DNA of 64,000 nt from an uncultured Solobacterium sp. (GTDB lineage Bacteria; Bacillota_I; Bacilli_A; Erysipelotrichales; Erysipelotrichaceae): contig URYK01000003.1 in NCBI GenBank assembly GCA_900552125.1, positions 62,001 to 126,000 of the forward strand, written 5' to 3'. The notes under the pieces were generated by a model that was not told the DNA's origin, did not search any database, and saw only the letters and a list, made by a program, of their open reading frames with translations. Below, one piece after another: positions 7,933 through 17,095 of the stretch. The translations under genes were made by a program, and so were the position numbers. How positions within the stretch are numbered: position 1 is the first letter of the stretch; every line of letters starts with the position of its first letter.

Positions 7933-8639
7933 TTGAGGTGAAAAATCTTACAAAGAAGTATGGAAAATTTAAAGCAGTAGATGATATTTCATTAACGGTA
8001 AATGATGGAGAAATAACAGTTTTATTAGGTCCTAATGGGGCGGGGAAATCAACTACGATAAAGAGTATTACTAATTTACTACAATACGAAGGCGATATTA
8101 CAATTCATGGATATCCGAATACATCAATAGATGCTAAGAAAAGTTTTGGTTATATACCAGAGGCACCTGTATTATATGATTTAATGAGTATTGATGAACA
8201 TATTGAATTTATTGGGAAAGCTTATCGCTGTAAGGATTATAAGGCTTTAGCAGAAGAATACCTGCATTTGTTTCATTTGGAAGATAAACGAAAAAAAGCA
8301 GTTCGTGAATTATCAAAAGGAATGAAGCAGAAAGTAAGTATGTTATTAGCACTTATTATTTCACCAAAAGAATTAATGGTTGATGAACCGATGGTTGGAC
8401 TAGATCCTGCAAGTATTGAAGAGACCTTACAGCTATTTGTACGCTTAAAACAGGAAGGTGTCGCAATTTTGATTTCTACTCATATTATTGATGTGATTGA
8501 TGAGATATGGGATCAAGCGTATATCATGGATCGTGGACGTATCGTTGCAAGTGTAAGAAAAGATGAATTAAAAGAGAAAAGCTTGAAAGATATATTCTTT
8601 GAAACAGTAGAAGGTGATGAATATGAGCGTGTTGCTTAA
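7929..8639 (+). CDS. ABC transporter ATP-binding protein
   Basis: A 236-residue nucleotide-binding subunit of an ABC-2-type transporter. Walker A is GPNGAGKST (residues 34-42), the signature is LSKGM, Walker B with the catalytic Glu is ELMVDEP, and a switch His lies in ISTHI. Its gene overlaps the permease gene, so the two form one export unit at the membrane. The substrate is unknown. The upstream operator array suggests inducible expression. Confidence 0.93.
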   Translation: MIEVKNLTKKYGKFKAVDDISLTVNDGEITVLLGPNGAGKSTTIKSITNLLQYEGDITIHGYPNTSIDAKKSFGYIPEAPVLYDLMSIDEHIEFIGKAYRCKDYKALAEEYLHLFHLEDKRKKAVRELSKGMKQKVSMLLALIISPKELMVDEPMVGLDPASIEETLQLFVRLKQEGVAILISTHIIDVIDEIWDQAYIMDRGRIVASVRKDELKEKSLKDIFFETVEGDEYERVA

Positions 8640-10185
8640 ACTGTTATTAACTCGTTTTATTGCATCGATTCGTCATCAGTTTTCTCGCTTAAGCAGTGCT
8701 TTGTTTACTATATTTATTATTCTATTTTATGGCGGTCTTATAATACTTTGTCTGTGGAGTGGAGACATCACACTATCAATGATGAATCTTACAGATGTTA
8801 ATATGTCGATCATGATTGGGATAGGTATGACTGCTATGATGGTAGCCATTATGTTATTACAGAAAAAGAAAGCAATGTTTATGGAACCAGATGCTTTTTA
8901 TCTATTTAGCGGACCTTTTACTCGTAGACAGATGATGTTATACTTAATTATTCAAAATTTATCTGGGGCAGCTGTTTGTGGTGCATTATCTATATTGATG
9001 ATTGTTTTTCTAGGCGGCTCTATTCAGTTTACCTTTATGTTTATGCTGTTAGCATTTCTGTGTTTCTTTTTGGTCTACGTTTTCTTTTTGACGATTTATT
9101 ATTATCTATATCTATTGACAATACAAGATAAGAAATATCGCCATATCCCAATGATCGTTTCAGCTATTTATGTTATTTTTGTACTTATTATCTATGGTAT
9201 TGCTTATATGGAGAGTGGAGGCTCTTTACAGTTAAGCGGCATGTATTTTCTGAACTCTGAATTGTTTTATTGGGTGCCATTTTTTGGATGGGTTAAATGG
9301 ATTCTAGTTTCTTATGTTGCAGGTAATTGGCTTTATGTAGGAATAGGATTTACCTTATTACTATTAAGCTGTGTGATTGTCACAATCTGCTTATGTCAGT
9401 ATAAAGGAGATTTTGTAGAAAAAGCAATGGAAGATGCTATTGAATTTACTAAACTTTATAAAGAAGTACGCGCAGGGAAAAAGAGTCAGATGGGTGAGAA
9501 AAAGATTCATGATGTGAAACATACATTCTATTCAGGCGCAATGGCTATTTATTCTAAAAATGTTTTATTAATGCGTAAATCAAATGATTATATACGCTGG
9601 ACAGACATATTTACATTAGGATTATATTTAATTATTACATTGCTTTTAGATTTAGGTTTTGGTTTCTTTATCTATATGATGATGTTTTGGCTGTTTTCGG
9701 TTGTCCAAAATGCAGATTTTATGAAAGATATGAATAATTATCAGATTTATCTGATACCAGATCATCCATTAAAGAAAATGATTAGTGTTATTCTTCCTAC
9801 ATTTTTGAAAATGATCGTGCCTATGGTACTGGCATTGGCATTATCTGCTGTATTATACCAAAGTGATATGATGACAGCTCTGCAATATGGAATAATGTTA
9901 TTAGGATATGCACTTTTATTTATATCTGCTACTGTGTTATCTTTACGTATCTTGAAAAGCAGAAACAATGCGATGATGGAAAATATGCTGAGAATGATGA
10001 TTGTAGTCGTTGCGGCTATTCCAAGCATTGCGTTAATCATCTATTTTATTAGCAAAGACACATTTACTTTTGCGACTTTACAACAAATGACACTGTTATC
10101 TTTAGTAATGAATATTGTTATATCTATCGTGATTATTCTTATATGTGCACCAATGATGAATGGAAGAGAAATTAAAAGTGAATAA
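8623..10185 (+). CDS. ABC exporter permease
   Basis: An integral membrane protein of about 520 residues with at least ten hydrophobic segments. Two blocks of six or so are separated by a charged cytoplasmic stretch (KAMEDAIEFTKLYKEVRAGKK, here broken as KAMEDAIEF and KLYKEVRAGKK). It resembles the putative ABC exporter permeases that pair with single ATPase genes in Firmicutes. I prefer the ATG at 8623 because AAGGTGA lies seven bases before it. In-frame GTG (8614) and ATG (8617) codons lie inside or next to that site. The 3' end of the ATPase gene overlaps it by 17 bases. A short terminator follows. Confidence 0.85.
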   Translation: MSVLLKLLLTRFIASIRHQFSRLSSALFTIFIILFYGGLIILCLWSGDITLSMMNLTDVNMSIMIGIGMTAMMVAIMLLQKKKAMFMEPDAFYLFSGPFTRRQMMLYLIIQNLSGAAVCGALSILMIVFLGGSIQFTFMFMLLAFLCFFLVYVFFLTIYYYLYLLTIQDKKYRHIPMIVSAIYVIFVLIIYGIAYMESGGSLQLSGMYFLNSELFYWVPFFGWVKWILVSYVAGNWLYVGIGFTLLLLSCVIVTICLCQYKGDFVEKAMEDAIEFTKLYKEVRAGKKSQMGEKKIHDVKHTFYSGAMAIYSKNVLLMRKSNDYIRWTDIFTLGLYLIITLLLDLGFGFFIYMMMFWLFSVVQNADFMKDMNNYQIYLIPDHPLKKMISVILPTFLKMIVPMVLALALSAVLYQSDMMTALQYGIMLLGYALLFISATVLSLRILKSRNNAMMENMLRMMIVVVAAIPSIALIIYFISKDTFTFATLQQMTLLSLVMNIVISIVIILICAPMMNGREIKSE

Positions 10186-10207
10186 AATGGAATAGTGAAA
10201 AATAAGT

Positions 10208-10233
10208 GAAAAGAAAGGAAATTTCTTTTCCTT
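10208..10233 (+). terminator. Likely terminator of the ABC exporter pair
   Basis: GAAAAGAAA and TTTCTTTTC can pair around GGAAA, followed by CTTTTC. The stem is A/T-rich, so confidence is moderate. Confidence 0.5.
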
Positions 10234-10281
10234 TTCTTTCATTTATGTTATAGTTAGTACTGGACGATAAGAGGTAATAAT

Positions 10282-11550
10282 ATGTGGAAATTTCAATGTA
10301 AAAAACATTTATTAATTGTATTAGGAAGTTTTGTTGTAGGGGCAATCTTATTTGGTGTAATGAGTTATCAAAGAGATCTGCTTGTTTCTATGATGAGAGA
10401 AATGCTTCCAACAGAAGCTGCTGCAGAAATGATGAAGCAGGAATATATATATTACTTAATAGGAGGAATTACATTGGCAGGTATGGCTAATGGAATCCTG
10501 TTAATGATGTATGTATTGCAGAAATATCAGGTACCATTCCTGGTTGTATTCTTTATTTTCTTTTTGGGTGGATTTACTATTATTGAAATGATTGGTTTTG
10601 TGTTGCTGATACCGGCTATTTTTGTCTGTCTATATGGAATGCTGACAATTCCGAATCGTGGTAAACGTAAGAATTTAGAGGGGAATAAAACATATACAGT
10701 TCAGGAGATTGAACGAGTATATCGTTTACATCATGAATATTTGCCTGAATATGAAGAATTAGGTAAAAAAGCATGGAAATTTAATTTTAAGATGAATCTG
10801 CTTTATGCAGTGGGGTTAGTGGCAATTATCTTAGTTATTTTATATGTGAATAACTTTATGGTCGTGTTTGTGGCAATTATGCTTTATTCTATGTTGTTCT
10901 TTCAGCTTGCAAAGCTTAGAACACAATCTTTGGAACCAATTATTGCATTGTTATATAGTGAATGTAATCCACAGGCTTGTGCATCCGCTATTTTTGCATA
11001 TGCAAAAATAGCAAGAAGAAAGAAGAACTTTCCAATGCCTCAGCATTTGGCTCAATGTATGATTTATTTAAATGATCCACATTTAGCAATAGATGTATTA
11101 GCTACAAGCTCTCAGGGAAGAGGAAGCTATATCTTTGCATATCATTCTTTAATGGCTTATGCATATTATCAGCTGGGTGATCGCAGTATGGTAAAATATC
11201 ACTATGATGAATGTGAAAAAGCTGGAGGTAATGCGAAGAATGGGCCTATTCAGATTATTAAAAAACAATGTCTTGAAGGGATACAGAATAAACTTGATCT
11301 GATGGATCAGAATTTTTCCAGCTGTCAGAAGTATTATGAACAGGCATTGCCAACAACTGGTTTTGAATTTCAAAAAGTTGATTTTAAATATTATTTAGGT
11401 TTGATTGCTTTTGTAGAACGTGATTTAGATGAAGCGGAAAGTCAGTTCAACTATGTAATTCAGCATGGCGGTTCAATCTATTATGTAGATAAAGCCAAAA
11501 CATTCGTAGATACAATTACAAAAGCTCAGGCTGCAGAAAAAGAAATGTAA
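10282..11550 (+). CDS. Membrane protein with C-terminal TPR-like region, function unknown
   Basis: A 422-residue protein I cannot place in a named family. Three hydrophobic segments occur in the first 130 residues, and two more lie near residues 175-215. The C-terminal half (from about 235) is soluble and made of helix pairs rich in Tyr, Ala and Gln. Segments such as LMAYAYYQLGD and YYLGLIAFVERDLDEAESQFN are typical of tetratricopeptide repeats. A TPR domain on the inner face suggests a scaffold or assembly role. It has its own ribosome site (AAGAGGTAA) and is bracketed by terminators, so it is probably transcribed alone. Confidence 0.7.
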   Translation: MWKFQCKKHLLIVLGSFVVGAILFGVMSYQRDLLVSMMREMLPTEAAAEMMKQEYIYYLIGGITLAGMANGILLMMYVLQKYQVPFLVVFFIFFLGGFTIIEMIGFVLLIPAIFVCLYGMLTIPNRGKRKNLEGNKTYTVQEIERVYRLHHEYLPEYEELGKKAWKFNFKMNLLYAVGLVAIILVILYVNNFMVVFVAIMLYSMLFFQLAKLRTQSLEPIIALLYSECNPQACASAIFAYAKIARRKKNFPMPQHLAQCMIYLNDPHLAIDVLATSSQGRGSYIFAYHSLMAYAYYQLGDRSMVKYHYDECEKAGGNAKNGPIQIIKKQCLEGIQNKLDLMDQNFSSCQKYYEQALPTTGFEFQKVDFKYYLGLIAFVERDLDEAESQFNYVIQHGGSIYYVDKAKTFVDTITKAQAAEKEM

Positions 11551-11564
11551 ATAGAAATAAGTGA

Positions 11565-11589
11565 AGCGGACATTGATGTCTGCTTTTTT
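11565..11589 (+). terminator. Terminator of the TPR-like membrane protein gene
   Basis: AGCGGACA-TTGA-TGTCTGCT forms a stem with one G-T pair, followed by TTTTT. Confidence 0.85.
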
Positions 11590-11651
11590 ACTTTTATAGA
11601 TAGGAATTATTGAACTTAGAAAAGCATACTTTATTTTAAAGTGCTTTAGTA

Positions 11652-11713
11652 TTGACATAGAAATATTTTAGACTATAATAGTTAAGTAACTTAAATATTA
11701 AGTTACTTAACTA
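11652..11713 (+). promoter_or_regulatory. Promoter and 35-bp palindromic operator of the MarR-ABC operon
   Basis: TTGACA (11652-11657) and TATAAT (11674-11679) are 16 bases apart. Directly on the -10 begins a perfect inverted repeat: TAGTTAAGTAACTTAA (11679-11694), a 3-base centre, and its exact complement (11698-11713). Each arm itself contains AAGTAACTT or AAGTTACTT, so two MarR dimers could bind. Autorepression by the following MarR protein is the natural reading. Confidence 0.8.
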
Positions 11714-11728
11714 TTGCGAGGTGATACA

Positions 11729-12193
11729 ATGAATGAGATGGATATCGTGCGGAAAATTACACAATTGTTTTATGCATTTCGAAAAGATAATTTCTTAAAT
11801 AACGAACGTAAAAGTAAATTTAAGTTAAAGCATCGAGATATTATGATTTTAGATGCTATTATGCGAATCAATCATGGAGATTTAATTAAAATGAGTGATT
11901 TGAGTGATTACTTTGCGGTTACTCCAGCGGCTATTTCTCAAATTATTAAACAATTTGAAAAAGAAGGCTGGATAGAACGAATTCATTTAGAAAGCGATCG
12001 AAGAAGTGTATATATCAGAGTAAGTGATGAAGCACAGCAGATGCTTAAAAATTGCGAGGATTTTATGACTAAGCATCTTGTCGATTTTATTGAATATCTT
12101 GGTGAAGAAGATGCTAATGCACTTGTAAGAATTATTGAAAAGGCATTTACTTACGCCAATAATCGCAAACAGCAAAACAAGGAGGAACTCTAG
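11729..12193 (+). CDS. MarR family transcriptional regulator
   Basis: A 154-residue winged-helix protein. The DNA-binding part reads LSDYFAVTPAAISQIIKQFEKEGWIER, here broken as LSDYFAVTPAAIS and QIIKQFEKEGWIER. It continues into the wing with ESDRRSVYIRVSD, the classic MarR D-R-R loop. I start it at the ATG at 11729 with GAGGTG before it. A TTG at 11714 is in frame but lies in the operator. It heads an operon with two ABC exporter halves and probably represses it through the palindrome just upstream, releasing when a drug-like or stress ligand binds. Confidence 0.92.
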   Translation: MNEMDIVRKITQLFYAFRKDNFLNNERKSKFKLKHRDIMILDAIMRINHGDLIKMSDLSDYFAVTPAAISQIIKQFEKEGWIERIHLESDRRSVYIRVSDEAQQMLKNCEDFMTKHLVDFIEYLGEEDANALVRIIEKAFTYANNRKQQNKEEL

Positions 12194-12194
12194 A

Positions 12195-14462
12195 ATGTTG
12201 AAGTTACGAAAATATCTAAAGCCATTCATTGGTTCTATATTTGTTATCGTAGTCTTTTTATTTTCACAGGCGATGTGTGAATTAGCAATGCCGGATTACA
12301 TGTCTAGTATTGTGGATGTCGGTATCGTATCTGGTGGTATTGAAGATGGTGTACCAGATGTTATTCGACAGAGTGAAGTCAATAAACTTTTTTTGTTTAT
12401 GGACGAAAAGCAGATAGAGACTTTTAATCAGGGTTATACATTGATTGAAAGCAGTGATGCAAATGAAGAACAGTTAGAAAATTATCCTATTCTTAAAGAA
12501 GAAAACGTTTATGAACGTAAAAGTATGGATGATGAACAAAGAGATGAAATAAAAGTTGCGTTGCGTCAGGCAGAAATGACAGTTATGAGTTTGGAAAACG
12601 CAGAAGAGATGAGAAATTCTGATATTGATGAAGAAGATTTAACAGCTCAGCAAAAAGAAATGTTGGAAATGTTAAATAAAATACCTGAAGGTGTAGATAT
12701 TTTTACTGTCTTACAACAGCTTCCTCAAGATCAGTTACTTGATTTAAAAGCAGAAATGACAAAATCATTAGAAACATTGGGCGGAGAAACTGCTGATACT
12801 GCGAATGCAACATATATTCGTGAAGAATATCAGAAGATTGGTTTAGATGCAGATGCCATTCAATATGATTATTTAATTTCACATGGACTTATGATGTTGG
12901 CAGTTGCATTAGGTTCGGCTGGTTCAGCTGTAGTTGTAGGTTTCTTTGCAAGTCGATTAGCAGCTAAATTATCAAGAAATCTTCGTAAAGATGTATTTAC
13001 AAAAGTAGAAAATTTCTCAAATGCAGAATTTAATAAATTCTCTACCAATACATTGATTACAAGAACTACAAACGATATACAACAGATTCAGATGATGTTG
13101 GTAATGTTTATGCGAGTTGTCATTTATGCACCTATTATTGGAGTTGGAGCATTGATCAAAGTTGTAAATGCGAATGTATCTATGACATGGATCATTGCAT
13201 TAATTATCGTATTAATTTTAAGTGTTATGATGGTTGCCTTTGCATTTGTAATGCCTAAATTTAAGAAGTTGCAAAAATTATTGGATAAATTAAATTCAGT
13301 AGTTCGTGAAATTTTAGATGGTATGCCGGTTATTCGTGCTTTTAATAATCAGAAGGAAGAAGATAGAAAATTTGAAAAAGCAAATCGTGATATCTTAAAA
13401 ACAAATTTATTTACAACTCGTGCAATGGCATCTTTAATTCCTATTGTTATGCTTATCATGAACTGTGCTTCTGTATTGATTGTTTGGGTTGGAGCACATC
13501 AGATTGATAGCGGTTCATTAATGGTAGGTGATATGATTGCCTTTACTCAGTACTCTATGCAGATCATTATGGCCTTCATGATGATAACAATGATTTCTAT
13601 TATGCTACCTCGAGCAAGTGCTGCTGCAGGTCGAGTAGTAGAAGTGTTAAATACTGAGCCAAGTATTAAAGATCCTGAAAATCCTAAAACTTTTGATCCA
13701 GCTTATAAAGGCTATGTAGAGTTTAAAAACGTAAGTTTCCGTTATCCAGGAGCACAGGAAGATGTACTACATGACATTAGTTTTGTGGCAAAACCTGGTG
13801 AAACAACAGCATTTATCGGTAGTACAGGAAGCGGAAAATCAACCATTATTAACTTAGTGCCTCGTTTCTTTGATGTGAGCGAAGGAACTATTTTAATTGA
13901 TGGAATGAATATTAAAGACGTTTCTCAACATGACTTGCGTGAGAAAATCGGGTATGTACCTCAAAAGGGTTCTTTATTCACAGGAACAATCAAATCTAAT
14001 TTGTTGTATGCGAAAGAAGATACAACACAGGAAGAAATTGAAACAGCTGCTAGTGTAGCACAGGCAATGGACTTCATTAATGAAAAACCTGAAGGATTTG
14101 AAACTCCAATTGCACAGGGAGGAACGAATGTATCAGGAGGACAGCGTCAGCGTCTATCAATCGCTAGAGCACTGGTAAAAAATCCGGAAATCTATATTTT
14201 TGATGATACTTTCTCAGCATTGGATTTTAAAACGGATGCTAAATTAAGAAAAGCATTAAATGAACTATGTCAGAAAAATAAGAGTACTGTACTATTAGTA
14301 GCACAGAGAATTTCTAGTATTATGCATGCGGATCGCATTGTTGTTTTAGATAAAGGAAGAGTTGCTGGTATGGGTACTCATGAAGAACTTTTGAAGACAT
14401 GTGATGTTTATAAAGAAATTGCATATAGTCAATTGTCAAAGGAGGAACTGGATCATGAGTAA
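12195..14462 (+). CDS. ABC exporter half-transporter with noncanonical ATPase site
   Basis: A 755-residue protein with an N-terminal membrane domain and a C-terminal ATPase domain. Between the first and second membrane helices is a large acidic insertion (about residues 45-230) that would be extracellular. Walker A is GSTGSGKST and the signature is VSGGQRQR. Walker B ends IFDD, with Asp in place of the catalytic Glu. That substitution is typical of the degenerate site of heterodimeric exporters such as BmrCD, LmrCD and TM287/288. The ATG at 12195 follows AAGGAGGA. An earlier in-frame start at 12135 lies inside the marR gene. Confidence 0.93.
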   Translation: MLKLRKYLKPFIGSIFVIVVFLFSQAMCELAMPDYMSSIVDVGIVSGGIEDGVPDVIRQSEVNKLFLFMDEKQIETFNQGYTLIESSDANEEQLENYPILKEENVYERKSMDDEQRDEIKVALRQAEMTVMSLENAEEMRNSDIDEEDLTAQQKEMLEMLNKIPEGVDIFTVLQQLPQDQLLDLKAEMTKSLETLGGETADTANATYIREEYQKIGLDADAIQYDYLISHGLMMLAVALGSAGSAVVVGFFASRLAAKLSRNLRKDVFTKVENFSNAEFNKFSTNTLITRTTNDIQQIQMMLVMFMRVVIYAPIIGVGALIKVVNANVSMTWIIALIIVLILSVMMVAFAFVMPKFKKLQKLLDKLNSVVREILDGMPVIRAFNNQKEEDRKFEKANRDILKTNLFTTRAMASLIPIVMLIMNCASVLIVWVGAHQIDSGSLMVGDMIAFTQYSMQIIMAFMMITMISIMLPRASAAAGRVVEVLNTEPSIKDPENPKTFDPAYKGYVEFKNVSFRYPGAQEDVLHDISFVAKPGETTAFIGSTGSGKSTIINLVPRFFDVSEGTILIDGMNIKDVSQHDLREKIGYVPQKGSLFTGTIKSNLLYAKEDTTQEEIETAASVAQAMDFINEKPEGFETPIAQGGTNVSGGQRQRLSIARALVKNPEIYIFDDTFSALDFKTDAKLRKALNELCQKNKSTVLLVAQRISSIMHADRIVVLDKGRVAGMGTHEELLKTCDVYKEIAYSQLSKEELDHE

Positions 14463-16323
14463 GGAAAATCGTTCTTCACAAGGCATGAAGCGTGGACCAA
14501 TGGGCGGACATCGTGGCCCAGGACGTCCTGTAGAAAAAGCTAAGAACTTTAAAGGTACCATGATTTCATTGATTGGATACATGCGTCCTTATTATATAAA
14601 TATGATTATTTCAATGTTGTTTGCAGTTTTATCTGTTGTATTTATGGTTGTTGGACCAAAAATACTGGGAAATGCAACAACAGAATTAGTAAATGGTTTA
14701 TATGCTAAAATTGGTGGTACAGGGTCAATTAATTTTGAGAAAATTGGAGAAATACTAATTTTTCTAGTTTCTATTTATATAGTTTCTACTTTGTGTAATT
14801 TCATTCAGAACTGGATGATGGCTGGTGTAGCACAGAAAGTAAGCTACCGTTTAAGAAAAGCTATGTCTGAAAAAATAAATAAACTTCCATTCTCTTATTT
14901 TGATAAGCAATCTCATGGTGAAGTATTATCACGTTTTTCAAATGACGTAGATACAGTACAGCAGACACTAAGTCAATCCTTAGCTCAAATGATTTCATCT
15001 TTTGTACAGATTATTGGTTATCTGATCATGATGTTGACAATTAGCTGGGAAATGACATTATTAGCACTGATTGTTATACCATTATCTTTAATTCTAGTTA
15101 CGACTGTTATTAAACATTCTCAAAAATTCTTTGCGAAACAGCAGCAGTCTTTAGGAAATGTTAACGGTCATATTGAAGAAATGTATAGTGGGCATATTGT
15201 AATGAAAGCTTATAATGGAGAAGAGAAAAGTATTGCGACATTTGAAGAGTACAACAATGATTTGTATGAGTCTGCATGGAAATCTCAATTCTTAAGTGGA
15301 TTAATGCAACCAATATCTATGTTTGTAGGAAATCTTGGTTATGTGGGTGTATGTATTTTAGGTGGTTATCTTGCGATGAACGGAAGAATAACAATTGGAA
15401 ATATTCAATCCTTTATAACTTATGTTAGAAGCTTCAATAATCCGATTTCTCAAGTTGCCCAGATGATGAATGTATTACAATCTACAGCAGCTGCAGCTGA
15501 GCGTGTATTTGAATTTTTAGCTGAAGAGGAAGATGTTGAAGAAACGAAAACACCAGTAGAAATTTATGACGAGAATGGCAATACTGACATTAAAGGTCAG
15601 GTAACTTTTGAAAATGTACATTTTGGGTATAATCCAGATAAAATCATTATTCATGATTTCTCTATGTATATCAAACCTGGTAAGAAAATAGCCATTGTTG
15701 GACCAACTGGTGCAGGAAAAACAACGATTGTTAAGTTGTTGATGAGATTCTATGAATTAAATAGTGGAAGCATTTATATTGATGGAATCAAAACAACCGA
15801 TATGCGTAGAAGTGATTTACGTTCTTTATTTGGTATGGTATTACAGGATGCGTGGTTATTCAATGGTACTGTTATGGAAAACCTGCGTTATGGTAGAATG
15901 GATGCAACGGATGAAGAGGTTGTTGCGGCGGCAGATGCAGCCTATGTTGATCATTTCATTCGTACCTTAGATCATGGTTACGATACAATGATCAATGAAG
16001 AAAGCAGCAATATTTCTCAAGGGCAGAAACAGCTATTAACGATTGCCAGAGCATTCTTAGCTGATCCAAAAATTCTGATTCTTGATGAAGCAACATCTTC
16101 TGTAGATACACGTACCGAAGTATTGATCCAAAAAGGTATGGAAAAATTAATGGAAAATCGTACAAGCTTCGTTATTGCTCATCGTTTATCTACTATTCGT
16201 GATGCGGATTTAATCCTAGTTATGAAAGATGGAGATATTGTGGAAGCTGGAAATCATGAAGACTTAATGGCAGCCGATGGTTTCTATACAAAACTTTACA
16301 ATTCACAATTTGAAGAAGTCTAG
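14455..16323 (+). CDS. ABC exporter half-transporter with canonical Walker B
   Basis: A 622-residue partner of the preceding gene, overlapping it by eight bases. A Gly/Arg/Pro-rich cytoplasmic N-terminus (residues 8-30) precedes six membrane helices. The ATPase domain has Walker A GPTGAGKTT, Walker B ILILDEATSSVD with the catalytic Glu, and an altered signature ISQGQKQ instead of LSGGQ. Asp in the partner's Walker B and the altered signature here fall in the same composite site. So one site should hydrolyse ATP well and the other poorly, as in known heterodimeric multidrug exporters. The ATG at 14455 follows AAGGAGGA. Confidence 0.93.
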   Translation: MSKENRSSQGMKRGPMGGHRGPGRPVEKAKNFKGTMISLIGYMRPYYINMIISMLFAVLSVVFMVVGPKILGNATTELVNGLYAKIGGTGSINFEKIGEILIFLVSIYIVSTLCNFIQNWMMAGVAQKVSYRLRKAMSEKINKLPFSYFDKQSHGEVLSRFSNDVDTVQQTLSQSLAQMISSFVQIIGYLIMMLTISWEMTLLALIVIPLSLILVTTVIKHSQKFFAKQQQSLGNVNGHIEEMYSGHIVMKAYNGEEKSIATFEEYNNDLYESAWKSQFLSGLMQPISMFVGNLGYVGVCILGGYLAMNGRITIGNIQSFITYVRSFNNPISQVAQMMNVLQSTAAAAERVFEFLAEEEDVEETKTPVEIYDENGNTDIKGQVTFENVHFGYNPDKIIIHDFSMYIKPGKKIAIVGPTGAGKTTIVKLLMRFYELNSGSIYIDGIKTTDMRRSDLRSLFGMVLQDAWLFNGTVMENLRYGRMDATDEEVVAAADAAYVDHFIRTLDHGYDTMINEESSNISQGQKQLLTIARAFLADPKILILDEATSSVDTRTEVLIQKGMEKLMENRTSFVIAHRLSTIRDADLILVMKDGDIVEAGNHEDLMAADGFYTKLYNSQFEEV

Positions 16324-16342
16324 CAAATGCTAGGCTTTTTTG
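16320..16342 (+). terminator. Terminator of the MarR-ABC operon
   Basis: CTAGCA-AA-TGCTAG, then GCTTTTTTG. It overlaps the stop codon of the second ABC gene. Confidence 0.7.
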
Positions 16343-16347
16343 TTTTG

Positions 16348-16421
16348 CCAAGTAAACTATGCAAAATTCTATTGACAAGTACACTTGGCATTGTTATATT
16401 ATAAGTGACAAGTATACTTGG
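16348..16421 (+). promoter_or_regulatory. Promoter with palindromic CAAGTATACTTG operators
   Basis: TTGACA (16372-16377) and TATATT (16395-16400) are 17 bases apart. Two inverted repeats bracket the -10: ACAAGTACACTTGG at 16375-16388 and ACAAGTATACTTGG at 16408-16421. A third, partial copy (CCAAGTAAACT) lies at 16348-16358. The core CAAGTATACTTG is a perfect palindrome. The XRE protein encoded at 17823 is the obvious candidate to bind here. Confidence 0.7.
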
Positions 16422-16437
16422 TAAAAGAGATTCAAGC

Positions 16438-16558
16438 ATGAAGAAGGAAGATATATTAATAAAGAGCAAATTTGAATGGAGATGAACTAGAGAAAAACAT
16501 AAATTTAGATTATTTCATTATGAGATTATGTTTACTTTTAACATATATTGCTTTCTAA
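16438..16558 (+). pseudogene. Broken copy of the small membrane protein family
   Basis: The ATG at 16438 starts MKKEDILIKSK, matching the start of the three intact paralogs downstream (KEEILK-SR). The frame then hits TGA after 15 codons. A different frame carries the next family motif (NGDELEKN) and runs to a stop at 16556-16558, so a small deletion near 16469 broke the gene. The later membrane segments are not recognisable. It is nearest the operator-bearing promoter, so it was probably the original first gene of the array. Confidence 0.7.
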
Positions 16559-16656
16559 GTGCCTCTGGATGCTAATTATGTTATTACACTATTTTATATT
16601 AGGTATTTATGGTATATTCATTAAATGATTCAGTAAATGGGATGGGAGTGTTACAT

Positions 16657-16998
16657 ATGGATAAAGAAGAAATATTAAAAAGAAGCAGGAAAGAAAATGA
16701 AAATGGTGATGAATTTGAAAAAATAACGCAAGATCGTATTATGATAATAGGAGATAAAAGTATAGCGCTTGTTTTGCTTATTGCAGGTTCATTAGCATTG
16801 CTTGATATCATTAAAGGATCCATTTATATTGGAAAAATAGAAATACCATTTGTAAATTTCTGTTTATTCGCAGTATTTTTAGGCAATGGAATACAATCTT
16901 ATTTGAAATTTAAATGTTTTAGAAAACGTAAAAATCTATTATGGGCATTATATTATTTGATACTCTTATGCTTGATAATATATTTGATTTTAAGGTAA
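16657..16998 (+). CDS. Small membrane protein, array member 1 (DUF6442-like)
   Basis: A 113-residue protein. The charged N-terminus carries the motif KEEILKRSRKEN-NGDEFEK shared by all members of this array. Three hydrophobic segments follow (about residues 33-55, 62-80 and 91-111), with a Lys/Arg-rich stretch (KFKCFRKRKN) before the last. I recall a Firmicutes family of unknown function (DUF6442) with this pattern, usually beside an XRE regulator. The assignment is from memory. The ATG at 16657 has GGGAGTG before it, and the 20 bases up to it are identical to those before the next gene, showing tandem duplication. Confidence 0.75.
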   Translation: MDKEEILKRSRKENENGDEFEKITQDRIMIIGDKSIALVLLIAGSLALLDIIKGSIYIGKIEIPFVNFCLFAVFLGNGIQSYLKFKCFRKRKNLLWALYYLILLCLIIYLILR

Positions 16999-17095
16999 AT
17001 GTAATTTGTTAAGTTATTTGATAAAAAATATGTAGTGGTATTGATAGCTGATTTATTCATCATTTTGTGTATATAATACGATGGGAGTGTTACAT

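Noticed and set aside
16599..16823. A 74-codon minus-strand frame opposite the first small membrane protein
   Set aside because: It overlaps a member of a conserved paralog array and has no ribosome site or family features.
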